Assembly: GCA_028701645.1 (NCBI GenBank)
Contig: JAQVQI010000026.1
Coordinates: 1-8,287 of the forward strand
Length of the DNA stretch: 8,287 bases
Direction: 5' to 3'
Source: Candidatus Shapirobacteria bacterium
GTDB taxonomy: Bacteria > Patescibacteriota > Microgenomatia > UBA12405
Both the position numbers and the translations under genes were made by a program. Under the pieces are notes generated by a model. That model saw only the letters and a list, made by a program, of their open reading frames with translations, was not told the DNA's origin and ran no database searches. Shown one piece after another: positions 1-6,264 of this stretch. Each line of letters starts with the position of its first letter. Position 1 is the stretch's first letter.

Positions 1-236
1 AGAAAATTAGTAAAGAAAAATTGAATAAAATGTTTAGGAAGAATGGGTATAAGTTTGGGGGTATAAAACCCACCACTTCCCCTTCTTTGAACAAAGAAAA
101 ATCTAACTGGATATGGTTACCAATTGGAGTAATTTTGGGTTTTTTACTGTTAAATAGTCTGGGGTTGGGAGGATTTTTGAATATAAATAAAAATAGTTCA
201 TGGGTGGCGTTTTTGGGATTTGGATTGATAGCCTGA
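1..236 (+). CDS. N-terminal part of HMA-TauE/SafE-cupredoxin membrane protein (5' truncated, ends at in-frame TGA)
   Basis: The reading frame is open from the left edge, so the true start lies outside the window; the TTG at 21 is only an internal codon. The first visible residues (K-I-S-K-E-K-L-N-K...N-G-Y-K-F) look like the last helix and strand of a heavy-metal-associated (HMA) domain, and resemble the equivalent stretch of the CopA HMA domain downstream. A linker containing K-P-T-T-S-P-S-L (66-89) follows, then a hydrophobic helix (I-W-L-P-I-G-V-I-L-G-F-L-L-L) and the start of a second helix ending L-G-F-G-L-I-A. The frame then meets TGA at 234-236. The downstream coding sequence (255-1094) is in the same frame and continues the same membrane domain, so this is very probably one gene with an in-frame TGA. 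It may be a point-nonsense pseudogene, a recoded codon or a sequence error. Confidence 0.7.
   Translation, partial: KISKEKLNKMFRKNGYKFGGIKPTTSPSLNKEKSNWIWLPIGVILGFLLLNSLGLGGFLNINKNSSWVAFLGFGLIA
66..98 (+). repeat. Degenerate in-frame mini-palindromic element (copy 1)
   Basis: It begins AAACCCACC, like the two better copies, and ends in a different perfect hairpin, TTCTTTG-AA-CAAAGAA (83-98). It is read as K-P-T-T-S-P-S-L-N-K-E and lies in the linker between the HMA domain and the first membrane helix. The shared start and the P-S-L core in the same reading frame suggest the same element family, but the palindrome differs, so membership is less certain. Confidence 0.5.
234..236 (+). other. 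In-frame TGA splitting the copper membrane protein
   Basis: The codons around it read L-I-A-[TGA]-F-S-S-C-G-A-L-M-G-G, with no frame change on either side. From memory of TauE/SafE homologues this is the first membrane repeat, and the position before the S-(S/T)-C motif is often a small residue such as glycine or serine. A single G-to-T change would turn GGA into TGA. No other in-frame TGA is seen in the remaining genes. Confidence 0.75.
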
Positions 237-254
237 TTTTCAAGTTGTGGAGCA

Positions 255-1094
255 TTGATGGGTGGAATAATTTTAAGCCGGCCAAAAGAGACGCTAACAA
301 TAATTTTGGGGAGAATTTTGGGTTACTCGAGTTTAGGAATAATTTTGGGAATAGTAGGGCAGCAATTTAAAGTTAGCGGACTACTTATGAATATTTTTAT
401 GGTGGTAGTGTCGGCAGTAATGATAGTGGTGGCACTACAAATGGTTGGAGTAAGGTGGGCTAATAAAATAAAAATTGGGTTATCTAAAGAGATACATCAA
501 AAAATTTTAAAAAAAGAGATGGCTTGGGTATTAGGGCTATTGTCAGTTTTCTTGCCCTGTGGTTTTACAATTCTGGCTGAGAGTATGGCAATGTTGAGTG
601 GAAACGCAATAAATGGACTGGTGATAATGTTTAGCTTTGTAGTCGGAACTAGTATCCCTTTGTTTTTGATTGGTAAGGTAGGAGAAAAATTTATTAAAGA
701 TCAAAAAGCGATTGGAATAATTATTTTATTTTTTATAATTTACAACTTGGTTTTTCAACTTGGATTGAAACCCACTCTGCCCTCCCTTAAAAAGGGAGAC
801 CAAGACACACAAGAGATAAAAAGTGTGGTCAAAGTGAAATACACAAATTTTGGATTGAGTCCGTCGGAGATAACTGTCAAAAAAGGTGAAAAAACCAGAG
901 TCGAAATTGAAGTGTTGGTAAATGAATATGGTTGTATGAGTACGATATTATTACAAGATTTGTATGAGAAACCCCAGACTTTAACCAAAGGAAAAACTTT
1001 GGTGATGGAATTTACTCCAACAAAAACAGGGAATTATCAATTTGTTTGTGCCATGGATGTGCCCCACAACGGCCAATTAGTGGTCACCGAATAA
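255..1094 (+). CDS. TauE/SafE-family membrane domain fused to a cupredoxin-like domain (main part of the split gene)
   Basis: This is the main part of a sulfite-exporter TauE/SafE (UreH/DsbD_2-like) membrane protein, probably for copper transfer. Counting TTG 255 as residue 1, it has helices at about 15-65, 90-110, 120-142 and 150-170. The second repeat carries the conserved L-P-C-G-F-T motif (C at residue 102), and the matching S-S-C-G lies just upstream of TTG 255. After an inserted linker K-P-T-L-P-S-L-K-K-G (172-181), residues 190-279 form a cupredoxin-like domain. Candidate copper ligands are C227 (Y-G-C-M-S) and C265/M267 (C-A-M), as in the nitrosocyanin/Cupredoxin_1-like pattern Y-G-C...C-G-M. 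GGAG at 249-252 lies 5 bases before ATG 258, so re-initiation is possible, but the first helices and S-S-C would be lost. It ends two bases before copA. The copper substrate is inferred from domains and neighbour. Confidence 0.8.
   Translation: MMGGIILSRPKETLTIILGRILGYSSLGIILGIVGQQFKVSGLLMNIFMVVVSAVMIVVALQMVGVRWANKIKIGLSKEIHQKILKKEMAWVLGLLSVFLPCGFTILAESMAMLSGNAINGLVIMFSFVVGTSIPLFLIGKVGEKFIKDQKAIGIIILFFIIYNLVFQLGLKPTLPSLKKGDQDTQEIKSVVKVKYTNFGLSPSEITVKKGEKTRVEIEVLVNEYGCMSTILLQDLYEKPQTLTKGKTLVMEFTPTKTGNYQFVCAMDVPHNGQLVVTE
768..798 (+). repeat. In-frame mini-palindromic element (copy 2)
   Basis: A 31-bp unit whose core is the perfect inverted repeat CTCCCTT-AAA-AAGGGAG (782-798). It is read as K-P-T-L-P-S-L-K-K-G and sits exactly in the linker between the last membrane helix and the cupredoxin domain. 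It differs from the copy in queH (7667-7697) at only 3 positions. Confidence 0.85.
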
Positions 1095-1096
1095 GG

Positions 1097-3277
1097 ATGA
1101 AAAAAGAAATAATAAAAATTAAAGGAATGCACTGTGTCAGCTGTTCAAATATTATTGAAAACAGACTCAAAAAAATTGATGGAATAAACGAAATTGAGGT
1201 AAGTTATGCGACAGAAACAGCCAAAATAAATTACGACGAGACAAAGATTTCTGAAAATAAAATATATGAAGAAATTGAGAAATCAGGATACAAGGTTGAT
1301 CTTGGCGAGGTTAATAAAGAAATTGTAATTAGTGTCGAAAAAATAAAAATAGGAATAGTTTTGCCAATATTGATTTTTATCTTGATACTTGTGTTTAGGG
1401 ATTTATTGGCCTTAATTTGGCCCGGACTTCCCTCTTTGCCAATTAAGATGGAGGCTTGGAATTGGGTTTTGTTTGGAACATCGACCCTGATTTATGTGTT
1501 GGTAGGTAAACCATTTTTGATGGGGATAGTAAATTTTTTGAGACGTGGGATAGCTAATATGGATACATTAATTGGAATTGGCACTGGGACAGCTTATGTT
1601 TACAGCACCTTAATTTTAATTTTTCCAAAAATACTTGAACGCTTAAATTTACCCAATATGGTTTATTTTGACGCAGTCATTGGGGTAATCGGTTTTGTGA
1701 CCTTGGGAAAATATTTGGAAAGCAGATCGAAGGAAAAAACCAAAGAAACAATTAAAAAATTGTTGGGGTTACAGGCAAAAACAGCTCTGGTATGGAGAGA
1801 CAATCAAGAAATTGAGGTGCCACTTGATCAAGTAGTTTCAGGTGAAATAGTAGTGATAAAACCTGGGTTTAAAATTCCAGTTGACGGAGTGGTGGTTGAG
1901 GGTCAAACAACTGTTGACGAATCGATGATTAGCGGTGAAGCGATGCCGGTGGATAGGGTTTTGGGAGATAAAGTAATTGGGGCCACAATTAACAAACAAG
2001 GGTTTATAAAAATAAAAACGACTGAGGTGGGAGAAAAAACAGTCTTAGCTCAAATTATTAAAGTGGTGGAGGAGGCTCAAAATTCCAAAGCTCCAGTTCA
2101 AAAAATGGCAGATGAAATATCAAGAGTTTTTGTGCCAATAGTATTGGTGATTGCTTTAATAACCTTTGTGGTCTGGGTAATGGCAGGATCACTATCGATG
2201 GCAATAACTTCACTGGTTGGAGTCTTGGTGGTGGCTTGCCCTTGTGCTTTGGGGTTGGCAACACCAACAGCAATAATTGTGGCGGTTGGTCGAGGGGCTG
2301 AAGAAGGAATTTTGGTCAAAAATGCTTTGGGTCTAGAAAATTTGGCCAAAATTAATACGATTGTTTTTGACAAAACCGGTACTATTACCAAGGGTGAACC
2401 AGAAGTGACTGATATTAAAATATTGGATAAAAAATATTTAGCCAAAGATATTTTGGAATACGCTGCTTCGGTTGAAAAAAAATCGGAGCACCCATTAGCC
2501 CAGGCTATAGTGAAAGAAGCAGAAAAACAAAAGATAAAACTATCCACTTGTAGTGATTTTTTGGCAACAATTGGGGTAGGAGTGAAAGGAAAAGTAAATA
2601 ATCAGTTGGTAGAAATTTTGAAGTCAGAAAATGGTAATAAGGAAATGGAGCATGCTGGTAAAACGGTAATTGATATAAAAATTGGGGGAAAATTGGCGGG
2701 ACAATTTGGGGTTAGTGATACGGTCAAAGAAAATGTGGCCCCAATTATTGAAGATTTTGAAAGTAAAGGGATAAAAGTAATTATGATGACTGGAGATAAG
2801 ATGAGAACGGCAAATTTTATCGCCAAACAGGCAAAAATTGGAAATATAATGTCGGATATGACTCCGGAAAAAAAAGCTAGTGAAGTTAAATATATGAAAG
2901 AAATGATGGGAGCAAAAGTGGCAATGGTGGGAGATGGGATTAATGATGCACCAGCGCTAGTGTCGGCTGATGTGGGATTAGCAATGAGTAATGGCTCGGA
3001 TATCGCCATAGAGTCGGCAGAAATAACAATTCTTAAAGGTGATATTGGTAAAGTAAAAAAGGCGTGGGTATTATCTAAAAACACTCTAAAAACGATTAAA
3101 GAAAATTTATTTTGGGCATTTATTTATAACTTGGTGGGAATACCGATAGCGGCTGGACTACTCTACCCGATTTGGGGAATTAAGTTAAATCCAATTTTTG
3201 CTGGAATGGCAATGTCACTAAGTAGTGTGTCGGTGGTCAGCAACTCGCTGAGGTTGAAATGGAAAAGATTGGAGTAG
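1097..3277 (+). CDS. copA: Copper-translocating P1B-type ATPase (CopA-like)
   Basis: An inner-membrane ATPase that exports Cu+ from the cytoplasm at the cost of ATP; 726 residues, normal for the family. One N-terminal HMA domain (about 3-67) has the G-M-H-C-V-S-C copper site (C13, C16). Two helix pairs precede the actuator domain with S279-G-E (S-G-E-A-M-P-V). The membrane copper site is C381-P-C383. The catalytic phosphorylated aspartate is D425 in D-K-T-G-T; the nucleotide-binding H-P dipeptide is H465-P466; the hinge motif is G-D-G-I-N-D (612-617). Last-helix residues Y677-N678 and M706-x-x-S-S are the P1B-1 (Cu+) signature rather than Zn/Cd. The frame is open back to ATG 1046, but that stretch is the coding end of the cupredoxin gene; ATG 1097, two bases after that gene's TAA, puts the HMA domain at the usual place and implies translational coupling. 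No copper regulator gene is visible. Confidence 0.95.
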   Translation: MKKEIIKIKGMHCVSCSNIIENRLKKIDGINEIEVSYATETAKINYDETKISENKIYEEIEKSGYKVDLGEVNKEIVISVEKIKIGIVLPILIFILILVFRDLLALIWPGLPSLPIKMEAWNWVLFGTSTLIYVLVGKPFLMGIVNFLRRGIANMDTLIGIGTGTAYVYSTLILIFPKILERLNLPNMVYFDAVIGVIGFVTLGKYLESRSKEKTKETIKKLLGLQAKTALVWRDNQEIEVPLDQVVSGEIVVIKPGFKIPVDGVVVEGQTTVDESMISGEAMPVDRVLGDKVIGATINKQGFIKIKTTEVGEKTVLAQIIKVVEEAQNSKAPVQKMADEISRVFVPIVLVIALITFVVWVMAGSLSMAITSLVGVLVVACPCALGLATPTAIIVAVGRGAEEGILVKNALGLENLAKINTIVFDKTGTITKGEPEVTDIKILDKKYLAKDILEYAASVEKKSEHPLAQAIVKEAEKQKIKLSTCSDFLATIGVGVKGKVNNQLVEILKSENGNKEMEHAGKTVIDIKIGGKLAGQFGVSDTVKENVAPIIEDFESKGIKVIMMTGDKMRTANFIAKQAKIGNIMSDMTPEKKASEVKYMKEMMGAKVAMVGDGINDAPALVSADVGLAMSNGSDIAIESAEITILKGDIGKVKKAWVLSKNTLKTIKENLFWAFIYNLVGIPIAAGLLYPIWGIKLNPIFAGMAMSLSSVSVVSNSLRLKWKRLE

Positions 3278-3285
3278 AATAAATT

Positions 3286-3609
3286 ATGAAATTTAGAAAA
3301 GTAGAATTAAAAGATGCCCTGGCGGTTGTCTGGAGATTGATAATATTTGTGGGATTAGAAATAACAGCGGCGATATTTTTGCTAGAAAAAGGATTAATGT
3401 GGATTTGGATATTAGTAATGGTTGGATTGTTGACTTGGATTGTTAACTGGCACTGCCGTTATTTTGGCTATGAGTGTGATAAATGTGGGCACAAACAACA
3501 AATAGATTTTTTGAAGGAGTTTTATACCCTAAACTTATTTAACAGAAAATATTTGAAATGCGAGAAGTGTAAAAAATGGAATCGGGCGAAGTTGTTGGTG
3601 GTTGGTTAG
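3286..3609 (+). CDS. Small membrane protein with C-terminal zinc-ribbon-like CxxC pairs
   Basis: A 107-residue protein of unknown function. Residues about 12-32 and 36-55 form two hydrophobic helices separated by a short K-G turn. The tail contains C64-x-x-C67 and C92-x-x-C95, with a further C57 just after the second helix. The spacing of the two pairs suggests a zinc ribbon holding Zn, or possibly another soft metal, on the cytoplasmic face. The start is 8 bases after the copA stop on the same strand, so it is probably the last gene of the copper operon. A role in copper binding or sensing is possible only by association; the fold may be purely structural. No convincing terminator follows it. 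Confidence 0.75.
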   Translation: MKFRKVELKDALAVVWRLIIFVGLEITAAIFLLEKGLMWIWILVMVGLLTWIVNWHCRYFGYECDKCGHKQQIDFLKEFYTLNLFNRKYLKCEKCKKWNRAKLLVVG

Positions 3610-3613
3610 TTTG

Positions 3614-3661
3614 TCAGACTGTCAGCTATTCAGTTAGTCAGATTTTCAGCTAGCCAGATTT
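3614..3661 (+). repeat. Six-unit 8-bp tandem repeat, consensus TCAGNTNN
   Basis: Six consecutive 8-bp units start at 3614, 3622, 3630, 3638, 3646 and 3654. The first five begin TCAG and the last CCAG. The last four bases of each unit vary (for example TCAGCTAT, TCAGTTAG, TCAGATTT). It lies between the stop of the zinc-ribbon gene and the hsp20 promoter. No coding potential and no clear hairpin is seen; it may be slipped-strand low-complexity DNA. Confidence 0.8.
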
Positions 3662-3681
3662 AGAAGAAAACAGGTTGGATA

Positions 3682-3710
3682 TTGACAAATATTAGCAGTC
3701 TTTGTAAAAT
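3682..3710 (+). promoter_or_regulatory. Sigma70-type promoter of hsp20
   Basis: The -35 box TTGACA (3682-3687) is a perfect match, the spacer is 17 bp, and the -10 box TAAAAT (3705-3710) matches 5 of 6. Transcription would start near 3717, giving a leader of about 30 bases with a purine-rich ribosome site (GAAGAG, 3738-3743) just before ATG 3747. Confidence 0.8.
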
Positions 3711-3718
3711 AGTGCTAA
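3692..3718 (+). promoter_or_regulatory. CIRCE operator (HrcA-binding site)
   Basis: TTAGCAGTC-N9-TAGTGCTAA, against the consensus TTAGCACTC-N9-GAGTGCTAA: one mismatch in each 9-bp arm and the exact 9-bp spacer. It covers most of the spacer and all of the -10 box of the hsp20 promoter and reaches the expected start site. HrcA bound here would block transcription until heat or misfolded protein inactivates it. HrcA itself is not in the window. Confidence 0.88.
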
Positions 3719-3746
3719 TTATAAATTTATCAAAAAAGAAGAGAAT

Positions 3747-4157
3747 ATGAACACTCTTATACCAAAAAGATTATTAATGTCACCTTGGTTTGATAGAGAT
3801 ATAGACCAATGGTTTGACAACGATATAATCACTTCTAACAATAATAATGGCTTGTCGATTGCCGAAGACGAAAAAAATATCTACGTTGAGGCAGCAGTTC
3901 CAGGAGTCGACCCTAAAGAAATTGAATTGACCTTTGAAAAAGGGGTCTTGTTAATTAGAGCTGAGGCTCAGGAAAAAGAAGAAAAGAAAAAAATGATTAG
4001 ACAATCAAAAAGATCGTTTGTCTATCAAGTCTCGGTCCCCGGTGACATTGATTATAATGCTGAACCTGAGGCAAAATGCAAAAATGGAATGATGACGGTG
4101 AGGTTTGCTAAATCACCAAAAACTCAACCAAAAAAGATTACGGTCAAGGCGGAGTAA
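3747..4157 (+). CDS. Hsp20 small heat-shock protein (alpha-crystallin family)
   Basis: An ATP-independent cytoplasmic chaperone that holds unfolding proteins, probably as large oligomers; 136 residues, typical for bacteria. A short N-terminal arm (P-W-F-D-R-D-I-D-Q-W-F-D) is followed by the alpha-crystallin domain from about residue 34 to 124. Recognisable parts are V-E-A-A-V-P-G-V-D-P-K-E-I-E, then G-V-L-L-I-R-A-E, a charged loop rich in E and K, F-V-Y-Q-V-S-V-P, and the A/P-x-A-x-x-x-N-G-M-M-T-V strand where the family has N-G-V-L. The C-terminal tail has I-T-V, the I-x-I/V motif that links subunits. The gene stands alone, with its own strong promoter and CIRCE operator before it and a terminator after it, so it looks like a single-gene heat-shock transcription unit. 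Confidence 0.95.
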   Translation: MNTLIPKRLLMSPWFDRDIDQWFDNDIITSNNNNGLSIAEDEKNIYVEAAVPGVDPKEIELTFEKGVLLIRAEAQEKEEKKKMIRQSKRSFVYQVSVPGDIDYNAEPEAKCKNGMMTVRFAKSPKTQPKKITVKAE

Positions 4158-4190
4158 ATCAAGAATCAAGAATTATGATTTAAGATTTAA
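4158..4190 (+). repeat. Paired 7-bp tandem duplications after hsp20
   Basis: ATCAAGA occurs twice in tandem (4158-4164, 4165-4171), and GATTTAA twice in tandem (4177-4183, 4184-4190). The stretch is short and A/T-rich with no coding potential. It probably arose by slippage; no function can be assigned. Confidence 0.6.
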
Positions 4191-4242
4191 GAATAAGATA
4201 GGACAAATTTATATATGATTTAGAAAGTTTGAATAAGGCAAC

Positions 4243-4270
4243 AAAAACCCTCCAGAAATGGAGGGTTTTT
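4243..4270. terminator. Bidirectional intrinsic terminator between hsp20 and the MATE gene
   Basis: A perfect 11-bp stem, AAAAACCCTCC (4243-4253) and GGAGGGTTTTT (4260-4270), with a 6-base loop. The T-run on the right serves rightward hsp20 transcripts. The A-run on the left becomes a U-run for leftward MATE transcripts, whose stop is only 18 bases away. Confidence 0.92.
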
Positions 4271-4288
4271 AATAAATATTTTTTATTA

Positions 4289-5659
4289 TTAGATGTCGTG
4301 TTCGATTAGTTTGGAGTTTTTCCAAGAACCTTTGGTATACAAAATATAAGCCACAAATGAGGCGAGAATATTGGTAAGAGGTAGGGCGACCCAAATTCCG
4401 TTGACGCCAAGGGGTGTGTGTTTGGAAAGAAAATATGATAAAGGGATTTGGAAAAACCATTGAGAAAAAATGGTTAAATACATAGGTATTTTGGTAAGTC
4501 CGGCAGCAGAAAAAACATTACTGTATGACATATGAAGACCAACAAAACCAAAACTAAGAGCGACGATTCTAATCATATTTGACCCTCCCTGAATAACCAT
4601 GGGGTCGTGAGGGATAAAAAATGAAATTAAATTTTTAGAAAAAACAAAAGAAAGAAATCCTAAGAAGGATAAAACCACAAAAGACATGAGAGCACTAATT
4701 TTGGATATTTTTATAGCTTGATCAAGGCGCTTGGCACCAATGTTTTGGCCAACCAAAGTACCATTGGCAATAGCCAAACCAACCCCAACCATAATAGCGA
4801 CTTGGTTAATATTTACCCCAGCTCCATAAGAAGCAACAGCAGTGGTACCAAAACTGGCAATAAGAGAGACTATAAGTGTCATGACAAAATTACGACTAGA
4901 CTGTTCGATTGAGGTGGGCAAACCGATAAAAAAAGCTTTTTTCATAAACTTAAAATCGGGAGCGAAATGTTTTATTTTTAAATCGACGCCATATTTACCT
5001 CCAAAAAGAATAGCCAAGCCAATAATGGCGGCAATTCCTTGAGTAAAAAGAGTGGCAACAGCGGCTCCTTGGACTCCAAAGCCAGGAATAGATTTCCAAC
5101 CAAAAATGAAAAGTGGATCAAGAATAAAATTAAGCAAGGCAGTTCCGGCAACTATTAAGACTGGAATTTGAGGACGACCGATACTTCGCATAATCGACTG
5201 AAACATAAAAAAAGAAAAATTAAAGATGACGGCCAAAAAAGAGACTCGAAGAAAACCTAGTGCCGTTGCAAAAATTTCACTATTAGCACCCATAAGTTGA
5301 AGAATTTGCGGGGCAAAAATGTAACCAAGAGAACTAAAAATGAGGGAAATAAAGGTAATTAGAAGTAGAGTTTGAGCGGCAGAATGAGACACCATGGAAT
5401 AATTTTTGGCGCCAAAATACTGAGCCACAAGAGTCGAACCAGCAATAGCAAAACCAACTCCAAGAGCAATGGCCAAAAAGATTATTGGAGAACAAATTGA
5501 AACCGAAGCCAGAGCAGCTCCCCCAAGACGTCCCACCCAAAAAGAATCAGTCATTTGGTACATCGACTGAATAATGTTGGCCAAAATAATGGGGATCGAC
5601 AATCTAAGGATTGATTTTAAAACTGGTTCTTGAGGAATAAATTTAGTATTTTTTATCAT
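4289..5659 (-). CDS. MATE-family multidrug/cation antiporter
   Basis: A 456-residue inner-membrane transporter of the MATE (NorM/DinF-like) family, which exchanges Na+ or H+ for cationic drugs or metabolites. The sequence shows about 12 hydrophobic helices in two homologous halves (about 15-220 and 235-440). Family-typical stretches are the first helix S-I-P-I-I-L-A-N-I-I-Q-S-M-Y-Q-M-T-D, the following V-G-R-L-G, G-S-T-L-V-A-Q-Y-F-G-A-K, M-R-S-I-G-R-P-Q-I-P and L-N-F-I-L-D-P-L-F-I-F-G. In the second half are N-G-T-L-V-G-Q-N-I-G-A-K-R and G-V-N-G-I-W-V-A-L-P-L-T-N. Start ATG 5659 fits the usual N-terminus. No clear Shine-Dalgarno is seen; a candidate promoter leaves only a very short leader. 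It converges on hsp20 and shares its terminator. The substrate cannot be told from sequence. Confidence 0.93.
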   Translation of the reverse strand: MIKNTKFIPQEPVLKSILRLSIPIILANIIQSMYQMTDSFWVGRLGGAALASVSICSPIIFLAIALGVGFAIAGSTLVAQYFGAKNYSMVSHSAAQTLLLITFISLIFSSLGYIFAPQILQLMGANSEIFATALGFLRVSFLAVIFNFSFFMFQSIMRSIGRPQIPVLIVAGTALLNFILDPLFIFGWKSIPGFGVQGAAVATLFTQGIAAIIGLAILFGGKYGVDLKIKHFAPDFKFMKKAFFIGLPTSIEQSSRNFVMTLIVSLIASFGTTAVASYGAGVNINQVAIMVGVGLAIANGTLVGQNIGAKRLDQAIKISKISALMSFVVLSFLGFLSFVFSKNLISFFIPHDPMVIQGGSNMIRIVALSFGFVGLHMSYSNVFSAAGLTKIPMYLTIFSQWFFQIPLSYFLSKHTPLGVNGIWVALPLTNILASFVAYILYTKGSWKNSKLIEHDI

Positions 5660-5673
5660 AAAAAAGGTTCTTT

Positions 5674-5702
5674 AATATAGACTAATTATTATTAAAAAAC
5701 AA
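5674..5702 (-). promoter_or_regulatory. Candidate promoter of the MATE gene
   Basis: On the minus strand, TTGTTT (5702-5697) and TATATT (5679-5674) are separated by 17 bp. The -10 box matches 5 of 6; the -35 box is weak. Transcription would begin about 8 bases before ATG 5659, a very short leader. Confidence 0.4.
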
Positions 5703-5710
5703 TGAAATAA

Positions 5711-5719
5711 TGGTATTAT
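5711..5719 (+). promoter_or_regulatory. Candidate extended -10 promoter, leaderless start
   Basis: TG-G-TATTAT is an extended -10 element (TATTAT matches 5 of 6) with no clear -35. It ends 8 bases before ATG 5728, so the predicted transcript would start at or within a base or two of the start codon. It lies inside the longer alternative reading frame from ATG 5710, which argues for start 5728. Confidence 0.45.
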
Positions 5720-5727
5720 TTAGATAT

Positions 5728-6231
5728 ATGAAAAAACAAAAAAAGAAAACGGTAGTAAAAGAAGTTAAAAACGAAACAAAAGACTGGAAAAAATTATTAG
5801 TTGATTTAGAAAATAAATTAGTCGAAGTATCCAAAGGATTACCTCAATTGCCCGAATCGGTGGGTGAATTTTTGGTAAAGTATGGGCCATATTTGATGAT
5901 TGTTGGGTTAATCTTTGGAGTGTTGTCGACATTAGCCACTTTTGGGTTAATGGCGGCTTTTAATCCAATGATTAGAGCTGGTTATGCGTATGGTTATCGA
6001 TATGGAACTCATTTTTCTGTTTATGGAATTGTTAGTTTAATTTCGATGGTTTTGATGGCAATGGCAATTCCTGGACTATTAAAAAGAACCAAAAATTCCT
6101 GGAATTTAATGTTCTATGCCTCATTAATTACAGCAATTTCCTATTTGGTAACCATGAATATTGGTAGTTTGATTATCGGTATGGCAATTAATTGGTATTT
6201 TCTATTCCAAATTCGAAAATTCTACAAATAG
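5728..6231 (+). CDS. Unknown four-helix membrane protein with lysine-rich N-terminus
   Basis: A 167-residue protein not assigned to a characterised family. Residues 1-35 are strongly basic and probably helical (M-K-K-Q-K-K-K...D-W-K-K-L-L). Hydrophobic segments lie at about 54-80, 97-118, 128-146 and 147-162, and the end is basic (Q-I-R-K-F-Y-K). The segment E-F-L-V-K-Y-G-P-Y-L before the first helix resembles, from memory, hypothetical proteins common in CPR genomes. A glycine/tyrosine-rich loop (G-Y-A-Y-G-Y-R-Y-G) joins helices 1 and 2. An in-frame ATG at 5710 would add six residues, but the extended -10 element covers it. The gene diverges from the MATE gene and lies 33 bases before tyrS. 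No enzymatic or transport motif is seen. Confidence 0.75.
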   Translation: MKKQKKKTVVKEVKNETKDWKKLLVDLENKLVEVSKGLPQLPESVGEFLVKYGPYLMIVGLIFGVLSTLATFGLMAAFNPMIRAGYAYGYRYGTHFSVYGIVSLISMVLMAMAIPGLLKRTKNSWNLMFYASLITAISYLVTMNIGSLIIGMAINWYFLFQIRKFYK

Positions 6232-6251
6232 AAAAAGAAAACAAAATAGCT

Positions 6252-6257
6252 TATACT
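6252..6257 (+). promoter_or_regulatory. Candidate -10 box for leaderless tyrS transcription
   Basis: TATACT (5 of 6 to TATAAT) ends 7 bases before ATG 6265, the spacing expected if transcription starts on the start codon. No Shine-Dalgarno precedes this ATG, and the -35 region has no good match. Confidence 0.4.
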
Positions 6258-6264
6258 CAAAGCA

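Noticed and set aside
234..275. TGA read as selenocysteine
   Set aside because: The downstream bases form only a 4-bp TCAA/TTGA pairing with a large loop, not a convincing bacterial SECIS, and the residue position looks like a small non-redox residue.
1046..1096. Upstream start for copA at ATG 1046
   Set aside because: This stretch encodes the C-terminus of the cupredoxin domain in another frame; ATG 1097 gives the standard HMA N-terminus.
2098..3084. Minus-strand open frames of 149 and 160 residues within copA
   Set aside because: They lie opposite a strongly conserved ATPase and show no family motifs; they are antisense shadows.
3614..3661. CRISPR array or terminator for the copper operon
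   Set aside because: Units are 8 bp without spacers, and no G/C-rich stem with T-run can be drawn.
5710..5727. Start of the four-helix membrane protein at ATG 5710
   Set aside because: It overlaps the extended -10 element and lacks a ribosome site; ATG 5728 gives a typical M-K-K N-terminus.
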